DNA of 64,000 nt from Rhizobium terrae (lineage in GTDB: Bacteria; Pseudomonadota; Alphaproteobacteria; Rhizobiales; Rhizobiaceae): NCBI RefSeq assembly GCF_003425685.1, contig NZ_QJKM01000001.1:178920-242919 (forward strand), written 5' to 3'. The notes beneath the pieces were generated by a model that saw only the letters and a program-made list of their open reading frames with translations, was not told the origin of the DNA and made no database searches. The translations under genes and the position numbers were made by a program. Shown one piece after another: positions 8,536 through 17,682 of this stretch. The stretch's first letter is position 1. Every line of letters starts with the position of its first letter.

Positions 8536-10326
8536 ATGACGATCACGACCGATTTCAACGACATCCAGATCGCCTCGCGAAAAACTGCCGCCACCAAGGG
8601 CGACTATTCCCACTTCCGCATCGTGCCGGCCCGGTATCCGGCGCGCATTGCGGGAACGGTCTTCGCGCTTCTGGTCATCGCCGCGACGCTGCATTCGGTT
8701 CTCGGCAATCCGCGCTGGGGCTGGGATGTGTTTGCCGAGTGGTTCCTTGCCGAACCGGTGCTCGTCGGCCTCGGCCGTACGCTGCTCCTCACCCTGCTCG
8801 GCGCCTTCTTCGGCTTTCTTCTGGGCACCGGTCTGGCGCTGGCGCGCGTTTCCCGCTCGCCGCTGCTGGTCGGCGTATCCTGGACCTATATCTGGATCTT
8901 CCGCTCGATCCCGTTGATCGTACTGCTCCTGATCCTCAACAATCTCGGCTATCTCTACGAGACGATCACGGTCGGTGTTCCCTATACGGGCATCAACTTC
9001 TTCAGCTGGAACACCACGCAACTGATCACGCCGTTTGCCGCGGCCGTGCTCGGCCTGACGCTCAACCAGGCGGCCTTCGCCTCCGAGATCATCCGCGGCG
9101 GCATCCTCTCCGTCGATCAGGGGCAGCTCGAAGCGGCCTCGGCACTCGGCCTGCCGCGCGGCCGCCAGGCATCGCGCATCATCCTGCCGCAGGCGATGCG
9201 CTCCATTCTGCCGACGGCCTTCAATGATTTCATCGGCCTGGCGAAAGGCACGTCGCAGGTCTACATCCTGGCGCTGCCGGAACTCTTCTATACGATCCAG
9301 ATCATCTACCGCCGCAACCTGGAAGTCATTCCGTTGCTGATGGTGGCGACCGTTTGGTATCTCGTCATCCTGACGGCGCTGTCGATCGTCCAGCATCATA
9401 TCGAACGCCACTATGCCCGCGGCGCGCTGCGCAACCCGCCGCCGTCGATCTTCTCCGGCCTTTATCGCCGCCTTCTGCCGCGGACCGCTTCCGCAGCCAG
9501 GCCGGTGGAGGAACCCCAGGCCCGTGCGGTCGCGCGCCGTCCCGATATCGCGCCCTTGCATACCCGCGGTGGTGAAGTGACGATCCACGGCGTCTCGAAG
9601 AGCTTCGGCCAGCTCAGGGTTCTGGACCATGTGACCCTTTCCGTGCCGGCCGGCACCGTCACCACCATCCTCGGCCAGTCGGGATCCGGCAAGTCGACGC
9701 TCCTGCGTTCGATCAACCATCTGGAACGAGTGGACGACGGCTTCATCGCCATCGACGGCGAGCTGATCGGCTACCGCCAGGATGGCGAGACGCTCTACGA
9801 GCTGAAGGAAAAGGACATACTGAAGCGCCGTGTCGAAGTCGGCATGGTGTTCCAGAACTTCAATCTCTTCCCGCATCTGACCGTGCTCGAAAACATCATC
9901 GAGGCGCCGGTCGCCGTGCGCGGCATTCCGCGGGAGCAGGCGGAGACCGAGGCTCGCGAACTGCTTGCCCGCGTCGGTCTCGCCGAGAAGGCGAACGTCT
10001 ATCCGCGCCAGCTTTCGGGTGGCCAGCAGCAGCGGGTCGCGATCGCCCGGGCGCTGGCGCTCAAGCCCAAGGTCCTGCTCTTCGATGAACCGACTTCGGC
10101 GCTCGACCCGGAACTGGTGGGAGAAGTCCTGGACGTCATCAAGGAACTCGCCCGTTCCGGCACGACATTGATCATCGTCACCCATGAAATCGGTTTCGCC
10201 CGCGAAGTCTCCGACCTCGTCGTCTTCATGGAACAGGGCCGCATCCTCGAAACCGGCACGCCGGACAAGGTCTTCAGCCGTCCGGAACATCCGCGCACCG
10301 CCGAATTCCTCGCAAAAGTCCTCTGA
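8536..10326 (+). CDS. Fused polar amino acid ABC permease and ATP-binding protein
   Basis: 596 residues containing two components that are usually separate. Residues 1 to about 300 form a HisM/GltK-type permease with several membrane segments ([55 protein letters not shown]) and the coupling-loop [13 protein letters not shown]. After a linker of about 50 residues comes a GlnQ-type ATPase: Walker [10 protein letters not shown], signature LSGGQQQR, Walker [13 protein letters not shown], switch His in VTHEIGF. It corresponds to YxeN plus YxeO in one polypeptide and would work with the two binding proteins downstream to import a sulfur-containing amino acid. Fused permease-ATPases of this class are known but uncommon. 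Confidence 0.92.
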   Translation: MTITTDFNDIQIASRKTAATKGDYSHFRIVPARYPARIAGTVFALLVIAATLHSVLGNPRWGWDVFAEWFLAEPVLVGLGRTLLLTLLGAFFGFLLGTGLALARVSRSPLLVGVSWTYIWIFRSIPLIVLLLILNNLGYLYETITVGVPYTGINFFSWNTTQLITPFAAAVLGLTLNQAAFASEIIRGGILSVDQGQLEAASALGLPRGRQASRIILPQAMRSILPTAFNDFIGLAKGTSQVYILALPELFYTIQIIYRRNLEVIPLLMVATVWYLVILTALSIVQHHIERHYARGALRNPPPSIFSGLYRRLLPRTASAARPVEEPQARAVARRPDIAPLHTRGGEVTIHGVSKSFGQLRVLDHVTLSVPAGTVTTILGQSGSGKSTLLRSINHLERVDDGFIAIDGELIGYRQDGETLYELKEKDILKRRVEVGMVFQNFNLFPHLTVLENIIEAPVAVRGIPREQAETEARELLARVGLAEKANVYPRQLSGGQQQRVAIARALALKPKVLLFDEPTSALDPELVGEVLDVIKELARSGTTLIIVTHEIGFAREVSDLVVFMEQGRILETGTPDKVFSRPEHPRTAEFLAKVL

Positions 10327-10354
10327 ACGACCAAAACCCAAGGGAAACACCGCA

Positions 10355-11293
10355 ATGTCTTATAAAACCAGGCTTTTCAGCATCGTCGCCGGCGGTCTTC
10401 TGTCGCTCTCGCCCGTTTTCGCTTCATCTGCCCATGCGCAGGCCGTCGATCTGTCCCCGGAGCAGAAGGGCCGGGTGAGGGCCGAAAAGGTGCAGGCCGC
10501 GATCGATCTCCTGCCGGAGGATTACAAGTTCGCCAATTCCGGCAAGCTGACGGTGGCTTCCGTGCCGGGAAACCTGCCCTTCGCAATCTACGGCAACGAT
10601 ACCAAGACGCCCGTCGGAGCCGAGCCGGATGTCGCCCAACTGGTTGCCGACAGCCTCGGCCTCAAGCTCGAACTCGTCCCGGTCGCCTGGGCCGACTGGC
10701 CGCTCGGCCTCGTTTCGGGACGGTTCGACGTGGTGATCCACAATGTCACCGTCACCGAAGAGCGCAAGGAAAAGCTCGATTTCTCGACCTATCGGAAAGA
10801 CCTGCTCGGCTTTTATGTCGCCAACGACAGCAAGATCCAAAGCATCGGCAAGCCGGAGGATATCGCCGGCCTGAAGGTGATCGTCGGCGCGAGCACCAAT
10901 CAGGAGCAGATTCTCCTGCGCTGGAACGAGGCGAATGTCGCCAAGGGGCTGAAGCCCGCCGAGATTCAATATTACGACGACGTGGTGGTGCAGGATCTGG
11001 CGCTGCAGTCCGGCCGCGCCGACGCCTATCTCGGCCCCAATGCCATCTCCGCCTTCAAGGCCTCGCAGGGTAACAAGACGCGCCTGGTCGGCACGTTTTC
11101 CGGCGGCTGGCCGGTGACCGCCGAGATCGCCGTCGCCACCAGAAAGGGCGCCGGCCTGGCGGATGCGATCACGGCGGCGATCAACGCCCAGATCGACAAC
11201 GGCAATTATGGCAAGACGCTCGCCCGCTGGAACCTTTCGGCCGAAGCCATCGCAAAATCGCAGACCAACCCGCCCGGCCTGCCGAAGAAATAA
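10355..11293 (+). CDS. Periplasmic amino acid-type binding protein 1
   Basis: 312 residues. A Sec signal peptide ends around ASSAHAQA (residue 29). The mature part is a family-3 solute-binding protein: KLTVASVPGNLPFAIY, GAEPDVAQLVADSLGLKLELVPVAW, RFDVVIHNVTVTEERKEKLDFSTYR (the conserved D-x-x-x-T-x-R-x-E-x-x-D-F region), and a late TRKGAGLADAI. It is encoded directly after the fused permease-ATPase and is the likely partner. The next gene is a clear paralogue sharing the C terminus TNPPGLPK, pointing to a tandem duplication. Confidence 0.9.
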   Translation: MSYKTRLFSIVAGGLLSLSPVFASSAHAQAVDLSPEQKGRVRAEKVQAAIDLLPEDYKFANSGKLTVASVPGNLPFAIYGNDTKTPVGAEPDVAQLVADSLGLKLELVPVAWADWPLGLVSGRFDVVIHNVTVTEERKEKLDFSTYRKDLLGFYVANDSKIQSIGKPEDIAGLKVIVGASTNQEQILLRWNEANVAKGLKPAEIQYYDDVVVQDLALQSGRADAYLGPNAISAFKASQGNKTRLVGTFSGGWPVTAEIAVATRKGAGLADAITAAINAQIDNGNYGKTLARWNLSAEAIAKSQTNPPGLPKK

Positions 11294-11354
11294 CTCGTTT
11301 GGCGCGGGTCCCTCTCTGTGCCCGCGTCCTTTTTATAGAACACGGAAGTCTACA

Positions 11355-12290
11355 ATGACCCTCTTCAGGAAAACCGCCAGCTTCGTCGCCGCAGGCCTGG
11401 TCTTCACTCTCGGCCTTTCGGCCGCAAGTGCCGGCGACATCTTCGATCTCTCACCCGGCCAACCGGGTCGCATCCGCGCCGAAAAGGACGCAGCCGCAAT
11501 CGCCGCGATACCCAAGGACTTCAAGTTCGTGACGTCGGGCAAGTTTACCGTCGCCGTTTCTCCCGGCGGTCCGCCGCTCGCGACCTATGCGACGGATGCC
11601 AAGACCGTCGTCGGTGCCGATCCCGATTACGCGCTGGCCATTGCCGACAGTCTCGGCCTCGAACTGCAGCTGGTCCCGGTCTCCTGGCCGGACTGGCCGC
11701 TCGGCCTCGTCTCCGGCAAGTACGACGCGGTGATTTCCAATGTCGGTGTCACGGAACTGCGCAAGGAGAAGTTCGACTTCTCCACCTATCGGCAGGGACT
11801 GCACGGGTTCTTCGTGAAGGCAGACAGCAATATCAAGGAGATCAGGGAGCCGAAGGATGCGGCCGGCCTGCGCATCACCGTCGGCGCCAGCACCAACCAG
11901 GAACGCATCTTGCTCAAGTGGAGCGAGGAGAACGTCAAGGCCGGGCTGAGGCCGATCGAGCTCGTGTATCACGACGACGATGCTGCCCGCCTCGTTGCGC
12001 TGCGCTCCGGCCGCGTCGACGTGATCGTCCAGCCGCATGCCCAGCTCGTCTACATCGCGGCGCGCGACAGGAACATCCGGCGCGTCGGCACGCTTTCGGC
12101 CGGCTGGCCGGAGCGGTCCGACGTGGCGATCACCACGCGCAAGGGCTCGGGGCTCGCCGATGCGCTGACGCTTACCACCAACGATCTCATCAAGAGCGGG
12201 GTCTATGCCAAGGTGCTCGCCCGCTGGCAGCTTTCCGAGGAAGCGTTGCCGGAATCCCGCACCAATCCGCCCGGTCTGCCGAAGAGCTGA
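11355..12290 (+). CDS. Periplasmic amino acid-type binding protein 2 (paralogue)
   Basis: 311 residues with a signal peptide ending near LSAASAGD. It aligns end to end with the preceding binding protein: shared blocks include DLSP-x-Q-x-GR-x-RAEK, DWPLGLVSG, KEK-x-DFSTYR, VGASTNQE and TNPPGLPK. The ligand-pocket region differs (VTVTEER against VGVTELR, and YDDVVVQDLAL against YHDDDAARLVAL), so the two may bind different ligands for one transporter. No second permease is present. Two paralogous binding proteins, YtmJ and YtmK, also serve one importer in the Bacillus ytm operon. Confidence 0.88.
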   Translation: MTLFRKTASFVAAGLVFTLGLSAASAGDIFDLSPGQPGRIRAEKDAAAIAAIPKDFKFVTSGKFTVAVSPGGPPLATYATDAKTVVGADPDYALAIADSLGLELQLVPVSWPDWPLGLVSGKYDAVISNVGVTELRKEKFDFSTYRQGLHGFFVKADSNIKEIREPKDAAGLRITVGASTNQERILLKWSEENVKAGLRPIELVYHDDDAARLVALRSGRVDVIVQPHAQLVYIAARDRNIRRVGTLSAGWPERSDVAITTRKGSGLADALTLTTNDLIKSGVYAKVLARWQLSEEALPESRTNPPGLPKS

Positions 12291-12359
12291 GCCTTTCGTC
12301 CCTGGAGCCGCGGCAAGGGCTTGCGGTTCCATCATTTTCCTCGTGACATTTACGAAACC

Positions 12360-14636
12360 ATGGCAGAATCCTCGTTCGACATCCGTCACATCGGTTTTCT
12401 CACGCCCGGCAATTATCCCGACGACGATCCTTCCGCCGGGCTTGAAGCATCACTGAAACTGTTCGAAGCCGGGGAAGCGCTGGGCTATAACAGTGCGTGG
12501 GTGCGCCAGCGGCATCTGGAGCACGGCGTTTCCTCGGCGCCCGTCTTCCTTGCCGCCGCCAGCCAGCGCACCCGGCGGATCGAGCTCGGTTCGGCGGTGA
12601 TCCAGCTCGGTTATGAAAGCCCGTTCCGGCTCGCCGAGGATCTTTCCATGGCGGATGCGCTTTCGGGCGGGCGCCTGAACGTGGGTGTCAGCGCCGGGCC
12701 GCCGCTGCATGCCGAGATCGTCGCACCCTTGGTCTTCGACGGCGACTGGCAGACGTTCGATTTTTCCTACGCCCGCGTGGAACGGCTGCTCGCCAGTCTT
12801 TCCGGCGACTATCTGGGAGACGGCGAGACCTACGTCACCTCGCCAGGCAATCGGCAGCGTGCCCGTCTTCAACCCTATGCCAAAGGCTTGAAGGAACGGG
12901 TCTGGTATGGCGGCGGGTCGCTGCGGTCGTCGGAATGGGCCGGGCGGACCGGCCTCAACCTGATGATCGGCAGCCTGACCTCCGGCGACGTTGCCGACGA
13001 TTTCTTCGAGGCACAGGCCAAGCAGCTCGCTGCCTATCGCGCCGCCTTGCCGGCCGGGCGCCATCCTCGCGTCGCCGCCGGCCGGGTGATCGTGCCGACG
13101 GACAGCGCCGACGGCAGAACCCGGGAGAAATACCGGGCCTATGCCGCCAGCCTCCACGAGCGGACGCTTGCTCCGCAGGGACCGCGCCGGACGCTCTTCG
13201 GCCGCGACCTGGTCGGCAGTTCGGACGAAATCCTGGAAAGGCTGTTTGCCGACTGCGTCCTGCCGGAAGTCGACGAACTCAGGCTGGAACTGCCCTACGA
13301 GTTCGCACTCGAGGAATATATCCAGATCATCACCGATTTTTCGCAAAAGATCGCACCGCATCTCGGCTGGTGCCCGCCGGAGAGGGGTTCCGGCACTCAC
13401 TCATTTCCCTCAACCGCGTGCCCTCAACAGCGTGAAAGCATCCGCATGACCAAAGACGGCAATCCGGCCCGCAGCCTCGGCATCAATACACAGCTGGTGC
13501 GGACGGGCTACGATCCTTTCGACTACTACGGCTTTGTCAATCCGCCGCCCGTCCGGGCATCGACCGTCCTCTTTCCGACCGCCGAGATCATGGATACGCA
13601 TGCCCAGAAATACACCTACGGCACGCGCGGAACGCCGACCACGAACGCGCTCTGCGACGCGATCGACGAGCTTGAGGGATCGGCGGGGACCATTCTCGTG
13701 CCTTCCGGCCTTGCGGCGGTGACGATTGCCTTCCTTGCCTATCTTTCACCCGGTGACCATGCGCTGGTGGCCGATTCCGTCTATGGGCCGACCCGGCATT
13801 TCTGCGAGACCATGCTGTCGCGCTTCGGTGTCGAGGCGGATTTCTACGATCCGATGATCGGCGTCCATATCGAAAAGCTCTTCCGGCCGAACACCAGGCT
13901 CGTCCACACAGAGGCGCCGGGCTCGAACACGTTCGAAATGCAGGACATTCCGGCGATCGCCGAGGTGGCGCACCGGCACGGCGCGGTCGTGACCATGGAC
14001 AACACCTGGGCTACGCCGCTTTATTTTCGGCCGCTGGATTTCGGCGTCGACGTCTCGATCCAGGCCGTCACCAAATATCCGGCTGGCCATTCCGACATCC
14101 TGATGGGGACAGTTTCGGCCAATGAGAGGCATTGGCCGCGGCTCAAGGAAACCAACGGCGCGCTCGGCATCTGCGGCGCACCGGACGACGCCTACCAGGT
14201 TCTGCGCGGGCTGCGCACGATGGGCGTGCGGCTGGAGCGGCATCAGGAGAGTGCGCTCGCCGTCGCAAGATGGCTGGAGAGCAGGGATGATGTCGCGCAA
14301 GTGCTGCACCCGGCGCTGCCGGGCTTTCCGGGCCACGATCTCTGGAAGCGGGATTTCAAGGGCGCGAGCGGCATCTTCTCCTTTGTGCCGGCGGTCGAGC
14401 GGAAGCAGGATCATAAGCGCAAGGCACAGATTTTCCTCAATGCGCTGACGCTCTTCCGGCTCGGATATTCCTGGGGCGGCTTCACGAGCCTTGCGCTGCA
14501 CGTCAACCTGTTCGACCGCAAGGTAACTCCGCCCCCGACCGGCGGGCCCGTCCTGCGTCTTCAGATCGGGCTTGAGGATGTGAGCGATCTCATTGCCGAT
14601 CTGGAAAAAGGATTTGCCGCGATCGCGGCGGCATAG
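12360..14636 (+). CDS. LLM flavin monooxygenase fused in frame to a cystathionine lyase-type PLP enzyme
   Basis: 758 residues in one open frame. Residues 1 to about 345 form an LLM-class flavin oxidoreductase (RHIGFLTPGNYPDDDP, SAVIQLGYESPFRLAED, MADALSGGRLNVGVSAG). Residues about 363-758 form a complete fold-type I PLP enzyme of the cystathionine beta-lyase/gamma-synthase family. Between them is a short low-complexity linker with no stop. The ATG at 13446 matches where stand-alone homologues usually begin. The other two frames close at 13435 and 13449, so one indel would separate the genes. Either this is a true fusion coupling C-S oxidation to beta-elimination, or a lost stop or sequence error. 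Start 12360 is uncertain; TTG 12321 is an in-frame alternative. Confidence 0.72.
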   Translation: MAESSFDIRHIGFLTPGNYPDDDPSAGLEASLKLFEAGEALGYNSAWVRQRHLEHGVSSAPVFLAAASQRTRRIELGSAVIQLGYESPFRLAEDLSMADALSGGRLNVGVSAGPPLHAEIVAPLVFDGDWQTFDFSYARVERLLASLSGDYLGDGETYVTSPGNRQRARLQPYAKGLKERVWYGGGSLRSSEWAGRTGLNLMIGSLTSGDVADDFFEAQAKQLAAYRAALPAGRHPRVAAGRVIVPTDSADGRTREKYRAYAASLHERTLAPQGPRRTLFGRDLVGSSDEILERLFADCVLPEVDELRLELPYEFALEEYIQIITDFSQKIAPHLGWCPPERGSGTHSFPSTACPQQRESIRMTKDGNPARSLGINTQLVRTGYDPFDYYGFVNPPPVRASTVLFPTAEIMDTHAQKYTYGTRGTPTTNALCDAIDELEGSAGTILVPSGLAAVTIAFLAYLSPGDHALVADSVYGPTRHFCETMLSRFGVEADFYDPMIGVHIEKLFRPNTRLVHTEAPGSNTFEMQDIPAIAEVAHRHGAVVTMDNTWATPLYFRPLDFGVDVSIQAVTKYPAGHSDILMGTVSANERHWPRLKETNGALGICGAPDDAYQVLRGLRTMGVRLERHQESALAVARWLESRDDVAQVLHPALPGFPGHDLWKRDFKGASGIFSFVPAVERKQDHKRKAQIFLNALTLFRLGYSWGGFTSLALHVNLFDRKVTPPPTGGPVLRLQIGLEDVSDLIADLEKGFAAIAAA
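13446..14636 (+). other. PLP-dependent C-S lyase domain (possible separate CDS)
   Basis: About 396 residues forming a complete trans-sulfuration enzyme on their own: YTYGTRGTPTTNALCDAIDELEG near the N terminus, SGLAAVTIAFLAY, the PLP-ring Asp in TMDNTWATPLYF, and the PLP lysine in AVTKYPAGHSDILMG. The C terminus includes SWGGFTSLALHV and VLRLQIGLEDVSDLIADL. The family cleaves or forms C-S bonds of cystathionine and other S-substituted cysteines and homocysteines. If translated separately it would start at ATG 13446, whose upstream sequence has only a weak GTGAAAG ribosome site. Confidence 0.6.
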
Positions 14637-14725
14637 CGCATGGCGAAGCTCCGGTTCAGAACAGACGCTACGGGCGTCCGAACCTCCGGCGGGTAAGGTA
14701 CGGGCCGAGCGGCTGGCCGCGATGG

Positions 14726-14753
14726 CCGGTTCGCTCAACGCGTAGCCAACCGG
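14726..14753. terminator. Hairpin between convergent genes
   Basis: Arms CCGGTTCGCT (14726-14735) and AGCCAACCGG (14744-14753) pair at nine of ten positions around an eight-base loop, between the convergent lyase and ROK regulator genes. No T-run follows, so a factor-independent terminator is only a possibility. Confidence 0.3.
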
Positions 14754-14818
14754 ATAACATGCCCGAATGGTCGGATCGATCGGAAGGCGCGCGATCCGGC
14801 CCTTCTCCGGAGATGTCG

Positions 14819-16051
14819 TCAACGTGCGGTCTCCCGCACGTCCTTGAACAGCACGCTCTGGTCGGTGAGGTATTTGGCGAAGATCGGCAGGCTTGCGCCG
14901 CCGATCGCGCGGGCATGGGCGCCGACGCGGCCCTCGATGATGTCGGGAATGATGACACCCTGCAGATCCAGTCGGGAGACGGCTTCGATGGTTGCGGCGA
15001 CGATGCGCCTGCGCACCCAGACCGGAAAGCCGCCGTCGATGACCGCGGCGCCGAAATCGATGATCGAGGCGGCTGCGACGATCGCCTGCGCCATCGCATT
15101 CGCCGTCTCCTGGATCCAGAGTTCGAGCGGTTCGCCGAAATCGATCCAGTCGTCGGCGGAATACCAGAGCGGTTGCGGATTGATGCCGCGCTCCTTGAGG
15201 AGGTTTTCGAGTACGAAGATCGAGGCGATGTCGAGAAGCTGGCGGGTCTCTCCGTCCTTGCCGCGCACGGGAAGCGGCGCGACGGCGCCGGCCGTTCCGG
15301 TGCGCCCGGAAAAGATCGCCGAATTCAGGACGATGCCGCCGCCGACGAAGGAGCCGATGAAGAAATAGACGAAATCCGGATAGGAGGATCCGACCCCGAA
15401 CACCAGTTCCGCGCCGCAGGCGCTCGTCGCGTCGTTCTGCAGGTAGACCGCATGGCGGACGCGGCCGGCGATTTCCGCCTGCAGGTCGATGTCGCGCCAG
15501 GCATCCATCGCGCCCGGCGGCGCGCCGACCTCGTCGGACCAGTTCCAGAGTTCGAAGGGTGCGGCAATCCCGATACCGGCGACGCGGCTGCGCTGTATCT
15601 CGTCGAGCTGTCCCTCCAGCCTTGCGATGCCGGAGGTGATGGTCTCGATGATCCTGTCCGGCACCGGATAGGCATAGGTTTCGTGATATTGCAGCCGCAT
15701 CCGGCCGACGAAGTCCATCAGCACCAGATCGGCGCTGCGCCGCCCGATCTTGACGCCGAAGGAATAGACGGCGTCGGGATTGAGCCGCATCGGCACCGAC
15801 GGCTGGCCTACCTTGCCCCGCACGGGCTCGCCGCGCAACAGCAGCCCGTCCTTTTCGAGGGACCGCATGATGACCGAGACAGTCTGCGCCGACAGCCCGC
15901 TCATGCGGGTGATCTCCGCCTTGGACATGGAGCCGTTCAGCCGGACGAGGGAAAGCACCAGCCTTTCGTTATAGGCCCGCACCCGCACCTGGTTCGACCC
16001 GCCGGTGAAGCTGCCGAGCGGCGTATGGCCCTGATCTATTCCGTCCGACAT
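14819..16051 (-). CDS. frcR: ROK/NagC-family transcriptional regulator, FrcR-like
   Basis: 410 residues. An N-terminal winged helix (RVRAYNERLVLSLVRLNGSMSKAEITRMSGLSAQTVSVIMRSLEKDGLL) is followed by a ROK sugar-kinase-like domain with VAGIGIAAPFELW and FFIGSFVGGGIVLN. The ROK zinc-site cysteine cluster is not obvious, so kinase activity is unlikely. Start 16051 (MSDGIDQGH) has GGGAGGAAGG upstream; a longer frame upstream exists but looks non-coding. It is divergent from frcB, the same arrangement as frcR-frcBCA in Sinorhizobium meliloti. It probably represses the fructose importer until sugar or sugar phosphate binds. Confidence 0.82.
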   Translation of the reverse strand: MSDGIDQGHTPLGSFTGGSNQVRVRAYNERLVLSLVRLNGSMSKAEITRMSGLSAQTVSVIMRSLEKDGLLLRGEPVRGKVGQPSVPMRLNPDAVYSFGVKIGRRSADLVLMDFVGRMRLQYHETYAYPVPDRIIETITSGIARLEGQLDEIQRSRVAGIGIAAPFELWNWSDEVGAPPGAMDAWRDIDLQAEIAGRVRHAVYLQNDATSACGAELVFGVGSSYPDFVYFFIGSFVGGGIVLNSAIFSGRTGTAGAVAPLPVRGKDGETRQLLDIASIFVLENLLKERGINPQPLWYSADDWIDFGEPLELWIQETANAMAQAIVAAASIIDFGAAVIDGGFPVWVRRRIVAATIEAVSRLDLQGVIIPDIIEGRVGAHARAIGGASLPIFAKYLTDQSVLFKDVRETAR

Positions 16052-16207
16052 CGAAATCGGCCTTCCTCCCAGAATTCTGCTCGACCTCGAAGGTGCCTTT
16101 GTTCTGCCCGGACAGCTTGTTCGAGATTCCCGGTGAGCTGACAAGGCGGCATATCGCGGCAGGTGGAATTCGGTTCCTCCAATTTCCGAACTATGCCACG
16201 TGCGATA

Positions 16208-16232
16208 AATAATTCAATCGGAATTAATTATT
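16208..16232 (+). promoter_or_regulatory. Operator candidate for the ROK regulator
   Basis: Perfect inverted repeat AATAATT-N11-AATTATT in the divergent frcR-frcB region. AT-rich repeats of this kind are typical of NagC/Mlc-family sites. Its right arm overlaps the -35 hexamer of the proposed frcB promoter, which would allow direct repression. Confidence 0.45.
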
Positions 16233-16259
16233 GACAGGTTGAATGAACTCGTCCTTAAT
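16231..16259 (+). promoter_or_regulatory. Proposed frcB promoter
   Basis: TTGACA at 16231-16236, a 17-base spacer, then CTTAAT at 16254-16259. The leader to the frcB start would be about 118 bases. The rest of the 332-base divergent region shows no gene. Confidence 0.5.
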
Positions 16260-16383
16260 TAGCATCGCAAGGGCACGGGAAGCTTTGGAGGAGGCACCTG
16301 TCCAACTCGATGGCACCTGTGCCCGACCATCGATCCGCCAGCGGCCTGGTCCGTTGCGAACAGCTTACTCTCGGGAGGAGACC

Positions 16384-17409
16384 ATGAAGAAAACCGTACT
16401 GACCGCCGCTTTCGGCGCACTCGCGCTCGGCGTCGCCTTTTCCGCGCCGGCCCAGGCCGCCGGCGTATCCGCATGCCTGATCACCAAGACCGATACCAAT
16501 CCCTTCTTCGTCAAGATGAAGGAAGGCGCGACCGCCAAGGCCAAGGAACTCGGCGTGACGCTGAAGTCCTATGCCGGCAAGATCGACGGCGACTCGGAAA
16601 GCCAGGTCGCGGCGATCGAAAGCTGCATCGCCGACGGCGCCAAGGGCATTCTCATCACCGCATCCGATACCAAGGGCATCGTGCCGACCGTCAAGAAGGC
16701 CCGTGATGCCGGCGTTCTCGTCATCGCGCTCGACACACCGCTCGACCCGATCAACTCGGCCGACGCCACTTTCGCCACCGACAATCTTCTCGCCGGCAAG
16801 CTGATCGGCCAGTGGGCCAAGGAAACCATGGGTGACAAGGCCAAGGATGCCAAGGTCGGCTTCCTCGACCTGACGCCCGACCAGCCGACCGTGGACGTGC
16901 TGCGCGACCAGGGCTTCATGATCGGCTTCGGCATCGATCCCAAGAACCCGGACAAGATCGGCGACGAGACCGACAAGCGCATCGTCGGCCATGACGTGAC
17001 CAACGGCAACGAAGAAGGCGGCCGCAAGGCCATGGAAAACCTTCTCCAGAAGGATCCCGGCATCAACGTCATCCACACGATCAACGAGCCGTCGGCCGTC
17101 GGCGCCTATCAGGCGCTGAAAGCCGTTGGCATGGAAAAGAACGTGCTGATCGTCTCCGTCGACGGCGGTTGCCCGGGCGTCAAGTCGGTCAAGGATGGCC
17201 AGATCGGCGCGACCTCGCAGCAATATCCGCTGCTGATGGCCTCGCTCGGCATCGAGGCGATCAAGAAGTTCGCCGACACCAAGGAAAAGCCGAAGCCGAC
17301 CGAGGGCAAGTCCTTCTTCGACACCGGCGTCTCGCTGGTCACCGACAAGCCGGTCCCCGGCGTGAAGTCGATCAGCGTCAAGGAAGGCACGGACAAGTGC
17401 TGGGGGTGA
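16384..17409 (+). CDS. frcB: Fructose-type sugar ABC transporter periplasmic binding protein FrcB
   Basis: 341 residues with signal peptide ending at SAPAQA (about residue 24). The mature protein is a periplasmic-binding-protein-like family 2 (CUT2) receptor: [103 protein letters not shown] and [12 protein letters not shown]. These match the S. meliloti fructose/ribose/mannose binding protein FrcB closely, as far as I recall that sequence, including the C-terminal KCWG. GGGAGG lies before the ATG. A large palindromic element separates it from frcC, which may favour higher binding-protein expression. Confidence 0.92.
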   Translation: MKKTVLTAAFGALALGVAFSAPAQAAGVSACLITKTDTNPFFVKMKEGATAKAKELGVTLKSYAGKIDGDSESQVAAIESCIADGAKGILITASDTKGIVPTVKKARDAGVLVIALDTPLDPINSADATFATDNLLAGKLIGQWAKETMGDKAKDAKVGFLDLTPDQPTVDVLRDQGFMIGFGIDPKNPDKIGDETDKRIVGHDVTNGNEEGGRKAMENLLQKDPGINVIHTINEPSAVGAYQALKAVGMEKNVLIVSVDGGCPGVKSVKDGQIGATSQQYPLLMASLGIEAIKKFADTKEKPKPTEGKSFFDTGVSLVTDKPVPGVKSISVKEGTDKCWG

Positions 17410-17431
17410 AGCGCGGTCAGGCGTAGCCTGA

Positions 17432-17456
17432 GCAATCGATTCAGTGAATCGATTGC
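17432..17456. repeat. Perfect 12-bp-arm palindrome after frcB
   Basis: GCAATCGATTCA and TGAATCGATTGC flank a single G, giving an almost uninterrupted 25-base palindrome 22 bases after the frcB stop. It could act as a hairpin in the transcript or belong to the repeat element that follows. Confidence 0.6.
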
Positions 17457-17503
17457 AGCGCTGAACGCCCGAAGCGTAAGCGAAGGGCCGGACGGTACGG
17501 CAT

Positions 17504-17642
17504 TCTCCCATCTCCCCCTTGCGGGGGAGATGTCGCCAGCGGCGACAGAGGGGGTGGTGCCATGAACCGAACGGTAGAATGTGCTGAACCACCCCATCTG
17601 TCAGCTCCGCTGACATCTTCCCCGTAAGGGGGAGGAAGGGAG
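17504..17642. repeat. Rhizobial-type intergenic palindromic element 1
   Basis: Two long imperfect inverted arms flank a centre of about 30 bases. The left arm (17504-17558) contains CCCCCTTGCGGGGG and GTCGCCAGCGGCGAC, each a local hairpin. The right arm (17588-17642) is its inverted diverged copy, with CCCCGTAAGGGGG and GTCAGCTCCGCTGAC. Palindromic mosaic elements of this kind are dispersed between genes in Rhizobiaceae. Here it lies between frcB and frcC. Confidence 0.75.
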
Positions 17643-17682
17643 ACCGCAGCCCCCACCCCACAAAAACAGCGGAGGAGGAAAC

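Noticed and set aside
8383..10350. Long antisense frame opposite the fused permease-ATPase
   Set aside because: Composition is Asp/Arg/Gln-rich without domains, as expected opposite a GC-rich gene.
17432..17642. CRISPR-like or transposon-end interpretation of the repeats after frcB
   Set aside because: There are only inverted arms, no regularly spaced direct repeats, no transposase frame and no target duplication visible.
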